Translations under genes and position numbers: made by a program | Shown here: one piece after another, positions 40,789 to 48,530 of the stretch | How positions within the stretch are numbered: position 1 is the first letter of the stretch | Layout of the letters: each line of letters opens with the position of its first letter | The notes under the pieces: generated by a model | What the model was told of the DNA's origin: nothing | What the model saw: only the letters and a program-made list of their open reading frames with translations | The model's database searches: none | NCBI RefSeq assembly: GCF_039555295.1 | Contig: NZ_CP145316.1 | Location: 1,307,788-1,371,787 of the forward strand | Reading direction: 5' to 3' | From: Helicobacter mastomyrinus | Lineage (GTDB): Bacteria; Campylobacterota; Campylobacteria; Campylobacterales; Helicobacteraceae | Length of the DNA: 64,000 nucleotides

Positions 40789-40863
40789 TTCAACCCCTTG
40801 TATATGAAATATGAGCTGTATTATTTGCAGCTAAAGACTAAAGATATGAAAAATTAATGCACT

Positions 40864-40892
40864 TTCTCTTAAGAAAATTTTTCTTAAGAGAA
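40864..40892. terminator. Perfect 13-bp palindrome
   Basis: TTCTCTTAAGAAA and its reverse complement with a three-base loop, 76 bases upstream of the leftward start at 40788. The AT-rich arms could act as a two-way terminator or a protein site. Confidence 0.45.
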
Positions 40893-40975
40893 TCAAAGAA
40901 AATAAATAGAGTAGAATACACAATAAGAGCTTACATATTGTTTAATTGTTTAAGCTATATGCTGCTATTTTGGGG

Positions 40976-41056
40976 ACATCTACCCTAACAACCCTCACAA
41001 ACGCTGGAACATTAACTTCCACTACTCAAGGACAAGCTATTAATGTAAATAGATAA
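40976..41056 (+). pseudogene. Inverted adhesin fragment
   Basis: On the + strand, opposite to the other pieces, the frame reads STLTTLTNAGTLTSTTQGQA, which matches the adhesin N-terminal passenger (STLTTFTNAGTLTST). It is 27 codons with no start. Its inverted orientation points to inversion or transposition in this area. Confidence 0.7.
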
Positions 41057-41487
41057 TTTAATAGAGATAGAGATAATTTATGAATATTTACCATAACATA
41101 AGAAATATTAAACGATAGGCTGCATTTATATTGATAGATTATGAAAAGAGGTATGAGTGCAAAAGCCTTAGAAGAAATAGAAGTGCTTTAGGTTGCCTCT
41201 GATTTAGTAAATTCTCTCACACAGCGCAGTAATGAAATCACAAGCGTGATTTCTCTTATTTATGAATCCCTCTTTGCTTTGATATATTTCTTTCTGCTCC
41301 TTACTCTATTTGACATTATTTCTCTACTGCTCCATTTCCCTTTCCACTCCTTACTTCTTCTCTATTGCTCTCCACTCCTTACTTTTTCAGTATTTCTCTC
41401 TTTCTCTTTGATTTATATTAATAGCTTGTCCTTTATTATTAAATGTTAGGAGTATGAAAAATCATTTAAAGATAAAATATATTTATT

Positions 41488-41529
41488 GATTAATGATTAA
41501 TGATTAATGATTAATGATTAATGATTAAT
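41488..41529 (+). repeat. Tandem repeat, six copies of GATTAAT
   Basis: Six exact 7-bp units lie about 105 bases downstream of the recombinase stop. Unit length is not a multiple of three, so copy changes inside a gene would shift the frame; here they could alter promoter spacing. Confidence 0.92.
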
Positions 41530-41634
41530 GGTGCTAATATTTAAGTTATTTGTAAGTGTATCTATCGTGCTTTGGTTAGTTAGGTTGATTGTTGATTTAT
41601 TGTTGATGTAGTATTGGTGGCATTTGTCATATAC

Positions 41635-42321
41635 TTACTTTTTCATTCTCGCAATAAGTGAGGTGCTTTTATCTTTCTCTATACGCAAGGCTTCTACAAT
41701 TTTTTTATTCCTACGGCAATACATATAAAATCCGTGGTAAGTTCCCTCCTTACCTATGAGCTTCCAAATGCTTCCTAAATCTAAATCTTTTTGAATATAC
41801 TCGATAACTTCTTGCTCATATTTATCCCATTTACTTATGCTTGTTCTCCCTTTGGGTCGCCCTAAGATTTTACCTTGAGCTTTTGCTGCGGCTAAACCCT
41901 CCTTGGTGCGCATAGATAAAAATTCTTTTTCAGTTTCTGCAATGTGGGCGTATATTGTGAGTATAAGCTGTTCTGCATTGCTTTGAAATGTGCTTAACTC
42001 TCTTTGTTTAACAAAGATAAATTTAATCCCTATTTGTGATAGCTCTAAGAGGAGATTCATCACCTCTAGCATACCTCTCCCTAGCTTACTAAGGTCAGTG
42101 GTAATGAGCACATCACCTTTATTTAATCTTGATTTGAGGGCTGCGATTTTACGTTGTTCTTGGCTTTTTTTACTTGAAAGGGTGGCTTCAAGAAGCTCAT
42201 CAATAATAAGCTGATGGGTTTGAGCGTATTCTAAGATAAGCTGTTTTTGTTTATCATTCTCTTGCTTTTCAACACCCACTCTAAGATATGCAATTATCAT
42301 TATTCTTTTATCCATACTCAA
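41635..42321 (-). CDS. Serine recombinase family protein lacking the usual catalytic serine
   Basis: 228 aa. The resolvase/invertase domain is clear: AYLRVGVEKQ near residue 11, LSKLGRGMLEVMNLLLELS near 75 and EKEFLSMRTKEGLAAAKAQG near 130, then a linker and a short HTH-like end. In active members the first motif reads RVS, with the serine as nucleophile; here it is RVG. The first Arg of the RxxR-like SRLGR motif is Lys. So strand cleavage by the usual mechanism seems unlikely. It sits amid adhesin fragments, where an invertase could have acted earlier. It has no clear partner gene. Confidence 0.85.
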   Translation of the reverse strand: MSMDKRIMIIAYLRVGVEKQENDKQKQLILEYAQTHQLIIDELLEATLSSKKSQEQRKIAALKSRLNKGDVLITTDLSKLGRGMLEVMNLLLELSQIGIKFIFVKQRELSTFQSNAEQLILTIYAHIAETEKEFLSMRTKEGLAAAKAQGKILGRPKGRTSISKWDKYEQEVIEYIQKDLDLGSIWKLIGKEGTYHGFYMYCRRNKKIVEALRIEKDKSTSLIARMKK

Positions 42322-42523
42322 TATAAAAATGTAATTTTATATTTTTTTTATTAAATAATGTTTAAATATAATTAATGAACTTTTTATACAGAATAGATTC
42401 AAATAAAATATTTTAGTTTATCTAAAAATCGATATATCTTATTAATCTAAAGATTTCTTTTAAATATAGAAGTTTCCTGTAAAATGAAGTTTCTTTAGAA
42501 AAGAGATTGAATGATTAAGCCAT

Positions 42524-42845
42524 TCAAGCCCCTCGAACATTAACAGCTTGCCCTAGAGTAGTGGAAGTGAGTGTGCCAGCGTTTGTGAAGGTTGTTAAGG
42601 TAGAGTTATCAAGCCATACGACATTTCTATTAGTTTTATTAATAGCATTGCTAATATTTAAACCTCCTAGCTGTGCCCAATTAAGCCCTATACTCGCTCC
42701 TGTAACGGCGTGAACAAGAGTGCCTCCTAGAGGATTAACTACATTAATATCACGATTAGACTCATTGCCTGTAACATACACTCGGGCTCTGGCAATATTG
42801 GTATAGGTATTCCCATTGAGAGTGGCTCCAATAAGCTGTGAATAC
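42524..42845 (-). pseudogene. Autotransporter N-terminal passenger fragment
   Basis: The frame reads IGATLNGNTYTNIARARVYV, then GNESNRDINVVNPLGGT and ends at GQAVNVRG, parallel to the start of the large adhesin but clearly diverged from it. The signal peptide is absent; a TAG lies just upstream of 42845. The fragment has the in-frame junction that the large adhesin is missing. It is a remnant of a related but distinct adhesin. Confidence 0.75.
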
Positions 42846-43039
42846 GCTAATACTCGTAATTATGGTTTTGCACTTTTCTTAAATGGGTGTGGTAGGGCAA
42901 GCCTGAAAGGATAAGGAAAGATGGGTAACCTTAGCTCCATTAGTCTTGTATGTGTGAGATTCTTAAGCTTGTTTTGCATTTTTCACAAAGTGTAAAAAGA
43001 AGTGCCAAAATGCTATTTTTGAGATTTTTGACGTTATGG

Positions 43040-43322
43040 GTAGTATTATCTATCCTGCCACTATTAATAAGATTATCAATCCTTGCATTACTATTAAGAT
43101 CAATAGCTCCAAATCTCCCACTTGTAGCATTTGAATTAATGGTGGCATTAGCATTATTCGTAAGAGTAGTAATAGTAGCATTCTGCATCCATACACCACT
43201 CGAGCCAGTAATCGTTCCATTATTGGTAAAGTTTGTTATCGAAGATAAAGTATTCCCCCTTACATTAACAGCTTGCCCAACGTTGGTCGATGTGAGTGTT
43301 CCAGCGTTTGTGAAGGTTGTTT
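43040..43322 (-). pseudogene. Autotransporter passenger fragment, nearly identical to main adhesin
   Basis: Repeats 39182-39431 with only a few base changes, coding for TFTNAGTLTSTNVGQAVNVR to NSNARIDNLINSG. It begins and ends abruptly and has no start signal. Nucleotide identity this high suggests recent copying from, or to, the expressed gene. Confidence 0.8.
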
Positions 43323-43339
43323 AAGGAAAATGTAGATTT

Positions 43340-43355
43340 TATAATGTGATATAAT
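43340..43355 (+). promoter_or_regulatory. Promoter -10 boxes for the small toxin transcript
   Basis: TATAAT at 43340-43345 and a second TATAAT at 43350-43355, about 95-110 bases upstream of the small peptide start. They would yield a structured leader of about 90 nt. Confidence 0.5.
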
Positions 43356-43418
43356 TGGAGTAGAGGTTGCCCTAAGAGGGTGAGCAGTATATCTGCGAAC
43401 ACCTCTTAAGCGTAGCTT

Positions 43419-43451
43419 ATAGTAACCTCCTTCAAAAAAGGAGGTTACTAT
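43419..43451 (+). promoter_or_regulatory. Stem that hides the ribosome-binding site of the small peptide
   Basis: Left arm 43419-43432 and right arm 43438-43451 are a perfect 14-bp inverted repeat with a five-base loop. The right arm contains AAGGAGG (43438-43444) and the first two bases of the ATG at 43450. Translation should be blocked until the stem is opened. Confidence 0.75.
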
Positions 43452-43521
43452 GGATAAGATTGTTCAAAGAATCTTAGTAATAATCTTACTGTTAAGTTTA
43501 TTAATAGTCAAGTGTTACTAA
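43450..43521 (+). CDS. Candidate type I toxin: 23-residue hydrophobic peptide
   Basis: ATG at 43450 with AAGGAGG five bases upstream. The peptide starts MDKIVQR, continues with an almost pure Ile/Leu/Val helix of 13-14 residues and ends KCY. A short membrane helix, a ribosome-binding site held in a perfect stem and a close terminator-like hairpin are the hallmarks of type I toxin genes such as H. pylori aapA or E. coli tisB. I see no sequence match to a named family. An antisense RNA is expected but not proven. Confidence 0.55.
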   Translation: MDKIVQRILVIILLLSLLIVKCY

Positions 43522-43565
43522 GATAGTCCAAACGCTCACTTTTAGCTTGAGGGTGAGCGTATCTT
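43520..43565 (+). terminator. Hairpin after the small peptide gene
   Basis: ACGCTCAC at 43532-43539 pairs with GTGAGCGT at 43553-43560; outer AAGATA/TATCTT can extend the stem. It directly follows the stop codon at 43519-43521. No long T run follows, so it may instead be an RNA-stabilising stem. Confidence 0.5.
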
Positions 43566-44279
43566 ATCCTACCTCTTATCAAGCTCTTGTATTACTACAC
43601 CGCAAACTAATTCTTTAAGCTATTTATGGACATACTGCCCACCCCTTATAGAAACAAAGAAAATAGACTAGAGATTCTCTAGCCTATTCTGGCTACTACA
43701 TAGTCTTGTTTTGTGTGCAGTCAAATCTCCACTTCACCATTCAATCCCGAAGGGATTTAATCTCGCAAAGGGCGATAGCCCTTGAGGACAAAAGGATACA
43801 CTTATAACCGCATTTCATTTGGTTATCAAGTGAGATTCTAAGGTTAGAATCTCTAGTCTATTATGCCTTTGCTATTGCAGCTAAAGCTGCCGCAAGGGTC
43901 TTGCTTTGCAGATATAAAATCTGCTTCGCGCCTAAAGTTATTAACTTATGACTAAGACGTTCTCTTTTCATCATACGCACTTGTGCTGATCCACACTTGC
44001 AAGTTAGTTTTTAAGGTAGAGATTTTCTAGCCTATTTTAGCTACGTTGTAGTAGCTAAAGCTGCTACATATACATAGTCTTGCTTCACGCGATATAAAAT
44101 GCACACTTACGCCCTAAAGGGTAGAGTTGTAACCGCTATCGCGTTTATCATACGCACAAAGTGTTCGCTGGATTACCTTCTCACTCGACATTTAAGCCCA
44201 TCTCCTACAAATAAGAATAGAATTTATCAAGCAAGTTTTATACGGGTTTTGGTGGCTTTACCTCTTGAAGCCCTATAGA
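43566..44279. other. Intergenic region with repeat elements
   Basis: No gene seen. It holds the second four-hairpin element, the GCAGAT/ATCTGC hairpin near 43911 shared with 30281, and several AGATTCTCTAGCCTATT-like short repeats around 43670 and 44030. Confidence 0.7.
43735..43860 (+). repeat. Four-hairpin intergenic repeat, copy 2
   Basis: Same order of four stems as 30304-30430, with one base lost in CTTGATAACC and a few substitutions. Together the copies bracket the adhesin region. Confidence 0.85.
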
Positions 44280-45380
44280 CTAATGTTTCATTTGTGTAGG
44301 CTGAATGTCCTTATTATCGGCAAGATTTTGATTTTGCACCTTGTCTAAAAATGTCGCTAATCGTGCAGCAGCTTGCATATAGCTTTGCGCTCCTTTAGAA
44401 TCTGGCTCAAAAAATGTTATAGGTTTTCCATTATCGCCACCCTCACGCACTTTTGGCTCAAGCGGCACTTGGGCTAACATTATTGTCCCATAGTTTTGAG
44501 CGAGTGCTTCACTCGTGCCTTTGCCAAAAATATCATATTCCTCGCCGCAATTTGGGCAAATAAACCCACTCATATTTTCGATAATCCCTGCGATTGGGAT
44601 TTTAAGCTTATCAAACATATCTAAACTTCGCGCACTATCATCAAGGCTTACCTTTTGTGGTGTGGTAACGATAACCCCCGCACTCACGGGCACACTTTGC
44701 GCTAAGGTAAGCTGCGCGTCTCCCGTGCCCGGAGGCATATCAATCACAAGCATATCAAGATTGCTCCATAGCACATCTGTGAGCATTTGTTCAATCGCTC
44801 GCATAATCATAGGACCACGCCATATAAGGCTCTGCCCCTCATCATATAGCACACCCATACTCATCATCTCTACACCAAAGGCTTTGAGCGGGATAAGCTT
44901 TTTTTGTGCTTCATCGACTTGGGCTTTATTTGCATTTAGTCCAAGCATTCTAGGGATATTAGGACCATAAATATCTGCATCAAGCAGTCCTACCCTTTTG
45001 CCCTGCTGTGCTAGAGCAATGGCAAGATTCACAGAAGTAGTGGATTTCCCCACGCCACCCTTACCCGAGCTTACCATCACAAAATGCTTGATATGAGGGG
45101 CGATATTTTTTGCTTGCGGTTCTTTAGTCGGTGGGGCTTTAGGGGGATTAATCTCTATTTCTAGGGTTTTATTTTCCGCGATACCCTTAAGATTCTCGCT
45201 TATGTCTTGCTTTAATTTTTCCTTGACTTCAGGCACACTTGAGGGTATATCCACACGGATAAAGATTGAATCTGCTTCAATTTTAATGTCTTTGACAAAG
45301 CCAAAGCTCACAATATCCTTTGAAAAATTTGGGTAAATGACCTTGCTTAAAACCTTGCTAATCTCTTCTTGTGTCGGCAT
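44280..45380 (-). CDS. mrp: Mrp/ApbC-type iron-sulfur carrier ATPase
   Basis: 366 aa. An N-terminal DUF59-like domain (~95 residues) precedes the P-loop ATPase with the deviant Walker motif [14 protein letters not shown] pair near residue 275 is the metal-binding CxxC of the Mrp/NBP35 family. These proteins carry and transfer Fe-S clusters to apoproteins in the cytoplasm. Monocistronic; the start ATG is preceded by AAGGA. Conserved housekeeping gene. Confidence 0.92.
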   Translation of the reverse strand: MPTQEEISKVLSKVIYPNFSKDIVSFGFVKDIKIEADSIFIRVDIPSSVPEVKEKLKQDISENLKGIAENKTLEIEINPPKAPPTKEPQAKNIAPHIKHFVMVSSGKGGVGKSTTSVNLAIALAQQGKRVGLLDADIYGPNIPRMLGLNANKAQVDEAQKKLIPLKAFGVEMMSMGVLYDEGQSLIWRGPMIMRAIEQMLTDVLWSNLDMLVIDMPPGTGDAQLTLAQSVPVSAGVIVTTPQKVSLDDSARSLDMFDKLKIPIAGIIENMSGFICPNCGEEYDIFGKGTSEALAQNYGTIMLAQVPLEPKVREGGDNGKPITFFEPDSKGAQSYMQAAARLATFLDKVQNQNLADNKDIQPTQMKH

Positions 45381-45474
45381 ACTTTTATCCTTTTATTAAG
45401 ATGTTTGAAAACATTGTGTAAGTGAGTGTTTAGTCCCACCTTATCAATAAAGTGGGGATTATGATAAGTAAAGC

Positions 45475-45867
45475 TTAACTTCTAAAGCTCACGCCATATT
45501 TGCCCCCACCAATGAGCGCAAGGGCAATGCAGGGGAGCATAAAGAGCAGTTGAGATTCTATCACCCACGCCCCTTGATTATTAAGTGCGAAAATATCAAA
45601 TCCCTGCACTGAATAAATCGCCACAACCATACCCAAAGCCTCTACGATAGCCGCTATACGCACTTGATAGCCTATGAGTATCATAATAGGCGCAAGCACT
45701 TCAGTGATATACACACCATAGGCAAGGAATCCGGGTAATCCTTGATCTGCTATCAAGCTTTCTACCCCTCCTACACCATTAAGAATCTTGTGAATCCCGT
45801 GAAAGAGCATAAGCCCACCTACGCATAAACGTAATATGAACTTTCCTAAATCTTGATTATAAGGCAT
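45475..45867 (-). CDS. DoxX family membrane protein
   Basis: 130 aa with four hydrophobic segments. The start of the chain, FILRLCVGGLMLFHGIHKIL, is the DoxX signature. Family members are small inner-membrane proteins often linked to thiol or oxidative stress handling, but the exact role here is unknown. It stands alone between mrp and the ferredoxin gene. Confidence 0.85.
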   Translation of the reverse strand: MPYNQDLGKFILRLCVGGLMLFHGIHKILNGVGGVESLIADQGLPGFLAYGVYITEVLAPIMILIGYQVRIAAIVEALGMVVAIYSVQGFDIFALNNQGAWVIESQLLFMLPCIALALIGGGKYGVSFRS

Positions 45868-46187
45868 ATCTGTCCTTTTTGTTTGATGTTAAACCGCGCA
45901 AGTATATAAAACTTTAGGCGATTTTTGATTAACCAAAATAATAGTTTTTATTTGATAATAATCTTAAATCTATATTGTATTGTTTGTAGTTTTCTTTACC
46001 TTTTTGATAGCTGTCAATAAAAAATAAATAAACCCTACAATGCCCTTCTCCCTATATAGCTTTAATATGGGGGCATTAAGGCTTAGGCAAAATATAGATT
46101 CTTATTTTTATGTATTTTTTAAGATTAAAATCATTATACTTCGTGCTGGGTTTTACCCATATTAAAACAACAAATAAGGGAGAAATT
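45868..46187. other. Intergenic region upstream of the ferredoxin gene
   Basis: About 320 AT-rich bases between the divergent doxX and ferredoxin genes. A possible -10 (TATACT near 46136) faces the ferredoxin gene. Nothing else recognised. Confidence 0.5.
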
Positions 46188-46466
46188 ATGGCTGTAAAGA
46201 TTACAGATATTTGCATTGCTTGTGGTTCGTGCATTGATGAATGCCCTGTAAGTGCGATTGTCGATGATGATGATAATCCCACAGGTGAAAGCATTTATTA
46301 TGTGTATGCAGACAAGTGTGTGGAGTGTGTAGGACATAATGAAGCACCTGCTTGTGCTAATGCTTGTCCTACTGATGGTTGTATCGTGTGGAGTGATTTA
46401 GGCAATCAAAATCGCTCAAATATCGGTGCAGATATGAGAGATGGCTCACACCCTGTTGTAGCCTAG
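46188..46466 (+). CDS. Ferredoxin with two [4Fe-4S] clusters
   Basis: 92 aa. Cys9, Cys12, Cys15 and Cys19 (CIACGSCIDEC) bind one cluster; the second motif (CVECVGHNEAPACANAC) has the longer spacing of the Alvin ferredoxin type. It is a soluble electron carrier, in Epsilonproteobacteria probably serving pyruvate and 2-oxoglutarate oxidoreductases. Start chosen at the ATG with GGGAG upstream, since the first motif begins only eight residues later. Confidence 0.9.
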   Translation: MAVKITDICIACGSCIDECPVSAIVDDDDNPTGESIYYVYADKCVECVGHNEAPACANACPTDGCIVWSDLGNQNRSNIGADMRDGSHPVVA

Positions 46467-46482
46467 TCTCATTAACTAAAGT

Positions 46483-46545
46483 GCTACATAATCTTGATCT
46501 TGCAAGTGAAGGGTAAGGCTTACACTTGCACTATGTAGCCTTTTA
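46483..46545 (+). terminator. Rho-independent terminator of the ferredoxin gene
   Basis: Two stacked stems, GCTACATA/TATGTAGC and TGCAAGTG/CACTTGCA, followed by CTTTTATA. It begins 16 bases after the ferredoxin stop codon. Confidence 0.75.
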
Positions 46546-46558
46546 TAAAAAAGGCATA

Positions 46559-46567
46559 CCCCCCCCC
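46559..46567 (+). repeat. C9 homopolymer tract
   Basis: Nine C in the gap between the ferredoxin terminator and the AI-2E family gene, about 180 bases before the latter's start. Could influence expression if variable. Confidence 0.8.
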
Positions 46568-46748
46568 GCCTCCATAGTTTCTGTTGAATTCCCTCTCACT
46601 CCATAGCTACAACATCTCATAAAGATAAAAATTAACTTGCTTCTCCCCATAATAGCCATAAAGTCTATTGGTTTTATGCGCATAAGAGATACCTATTAAG
46701 ATTCTCTAAGTAGAATCATTTTTGAATTTACACCACAAAGGGCTTTAA

Positions 46749-47810
46749 GTGAAGGCGATTACATTTTTTTGGCTTGTGTTTGGCGTAAGCGCGTATGCTA
46801 TGTATTACATATATGAAGCGTATCTAATGGATATTCTCATTGCGCTTTTAATCTCTATCGCCACATTTGGCTTATATAATTATCTTGCAAGATTTATCAA
46901 ATATCCTGTGATTTGCTCCTTTATTAGTGTGTGTATATTGGTGCTCTTTCTTGTAGTGCCTTTGTTTTTCTTGCTTAAAAGTCTCATTGCCTCCGCTACT
47001 GAACTCGCGCTTAATCCCGCCGCTTTTAGTGCCTTCATCGATGGGAGCAAGGCGCAGATTCTTGCACTTTTTGATTCTTTCCCTGATGTGAAAGCAAAGT
47101 TAAGCGATGTCCTAAGCAGCATTTCTGCCTCATCGATTCTAAGCTATGTGCTGAATTTTAGCTCTGCCCTTGGCAAATCAAGCTTGGGATTTATGATAGA
47201 TACGGGATTTATTATCGTATTTTTATTTTTTTATTTTCTTTATGGCAAGGAAGCCTATGCTTATATTATCGAGCTTATACCTTTTGAAAATACGCAAATT
47301 GCATCAGTGCTAAGTGAGGTAACAAATACCATTAAGGTTGTGTTCTATACTTCTATTCTTAATATCGTTTTGCAGGGCTTTGCCTTTGGCGCGATGATTG
47401 TATTTTTTGGCTATGATGGCGTGTTTTGCGGTATGCTCTATGGACTTGCCTCGATTGTGCCTATTGTGGGCGGGGCTTTGGTGTGGCTACCGCTTGCAGG
47501 ATATGAATTTTATTTAGGACATACGCAAAATGCTATTATCATCGCCCTATATGCCCTTATCGTGTGTGCGGTGGTGATTGATAATGTGATTAAGCCTATT
47601 TTGATTGGTATCATTAATAAAAAGATTCTCAAAACCTCAGTCAAAATCAATGAATTGCTTATATTCTTTGCTATTTTAGCAGGGCTTACAAGCTTAGGAT
47701 TCTGGGGGATTATCATCGGTCCTGCCATCACTGCGTTTTTTATCTCACTTTTAAGAATCTATCGCAAGCAAACTTCCAAAGAGCCTATTGAAAGCAATCA
47801 TAAGCTTTGA
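46749..47810 (+). CDS. AI-2E family transporter (inner-membrane)
   Basis: 353 aa, GTG start. About seven to eight hydrophobic segments with the family's C-terminal block (GIVPIVGG-like SIVPIVGGALVWLP, then VIDNVIKPILIG). Family members include exporters for varied substrates and Na+/H+ antiporters, so the name does not fix a substrate. The next gene begins ~70 bases downstream. Confidence 0.85.
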   Translation: MKAITFFWLVFGVSAYAMYYIYEAYLMDILIALLISIATFGLYNYLARFIKYPVICSFISVCILVLFLVVPLFFLLKSLIASATELALNPAAFSAFIDGSKAQILALFDSFPDVKAKLSDVLSSISASSILSYVLNFSSALGKSSLGFMIDTGFIIVFLFFYFLYGKEAYAYIIELIPFENTQIASVLSEVTNTIKVVFYTSILNIVLQGFAFGAMIVFFGYDGVFCGMLYGLASIVPIVGGALVWLPLAGYEFYLGHTQNAIIIALYALIVCAVVIDNVIKPILIGIINKKILKTSVKINELLIFFAILAGLTSLGFWGIIIGPAITAFFISLLRIYRKQTSKEPIESNHKL

Positions 47811-47881
47811 GATTGAAGAAGAGAGTATGACAATAAGCTTTCTTTTGCTACAATCTTTAAAGTTTTGCAAAAAGGAATAAT

Positions 47882-48517
47882 ATGCTCAATGTGATTTTTG
47901 ATATGGACGGCACACTCATTGATAGCGAGGATTGTATATGTGCAGCGGTAAATGCTATTAGAAAGGATAGGAATCTAGCACCTTTAGAATATGAGTTTAT
48001 CAAACAAACTGCACATACGCCCAATGTGTCGTGTGCGAAAGTATTTTATGAGATAGATGATTTTGCTTTCCCTAGCTATAAGGTAGGCTTTGAATCATAT
48101 TTTGATAAAGCCTATAATGATGGAGCAAGGCTTTTTGAGGGTGTGGAGTGGCTTTTAAGAGAATGCAAGAAAAGGGGCTATTCTTTAGCCATTGCTTCAA
48201 ATGCGCCGCAGCATACATTGGGAGGGATTTTAGAGCAGCATAAGATTTTTGCATTTTTTGATAGTATCTTAGGTGCACAAATAGGTATAGAATCGAAGCC
48301 AAGCCCAATGATGATACATAAGATTCTGCAAAATGCGCCATTTGAAAAAAGTGCATTTGTGGGTAATGGTGCGAAAGATAGAGGCGCGGCTAAGAATGCG
48401 GGGATTCCATACCTACACGCAAAATGGGGGGCTAACCCTAGCACATTGCAAAAGGACGAGTTTGACAGCGCACAAAAGCTTTTAGCAATGCTTGAAAAAG
48501 TGGCAGAGGCTATTTGA
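47882..48517 (+). CDS. HAD superfamily phosphatase
   Basis: 211 aa. Motif I DMDGT at residues 7-11 gives the nucleophile Asp7 and acid/base Asp9; ASNAPQH holds motif II (Ser), ESKPSP motif III (Lys), and VGNGAKDRGAAKNAG motif IV. Length and cap position resemble phosphoglycolate phosphatase or related sugar-phosphate phosphatases. The substrate cannot be read from sequence. Good AAGGAA site before the ATG. Confidence 0.85.
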   Translation: MLNVIFDMDGTLIDSEDCICAAVNAIRKDRNLAPLEYEFIKQTAHTPNVSCAKVFYEIDDFAFPSYKVGFESYFDKAYNDGARLFEGVEWLLRECKKRGYSLAIASNAPQHTLGGILEQHKIFAFFDSILGAQIGIESKPSPMMIHKILQNAPFEKSAFVGNGAKDRGAAKNAGIPYLHAKWGANPSTLQKDEFDSAQKLLAMLEKVAEAI

Positions 48518-48530
48518 GCAGAGGTTTAAG

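Larger units (their letters stand above)
40893..41634. other. Intergenic stretch with adhesin scraps and a 7-bp tandem repeat
   Basis: Apart from the fragment at 40976-41056 and the tandem repeat at 41488-41529, a minus-strand frame at about 41520-41605 reads STINLTNQSTIDTLTNN, another piece of the same adhesin family. A pyrimidine-rich run lies at 41260-41450. No full gene seen. Confidence 0.6.

Noticed and set aside
41635-42321. Recombinase as part of an insertion sequence
   Set aside because: No inverted terminal repeats, target duplications or partner transposase (TnpB) were seen near it.
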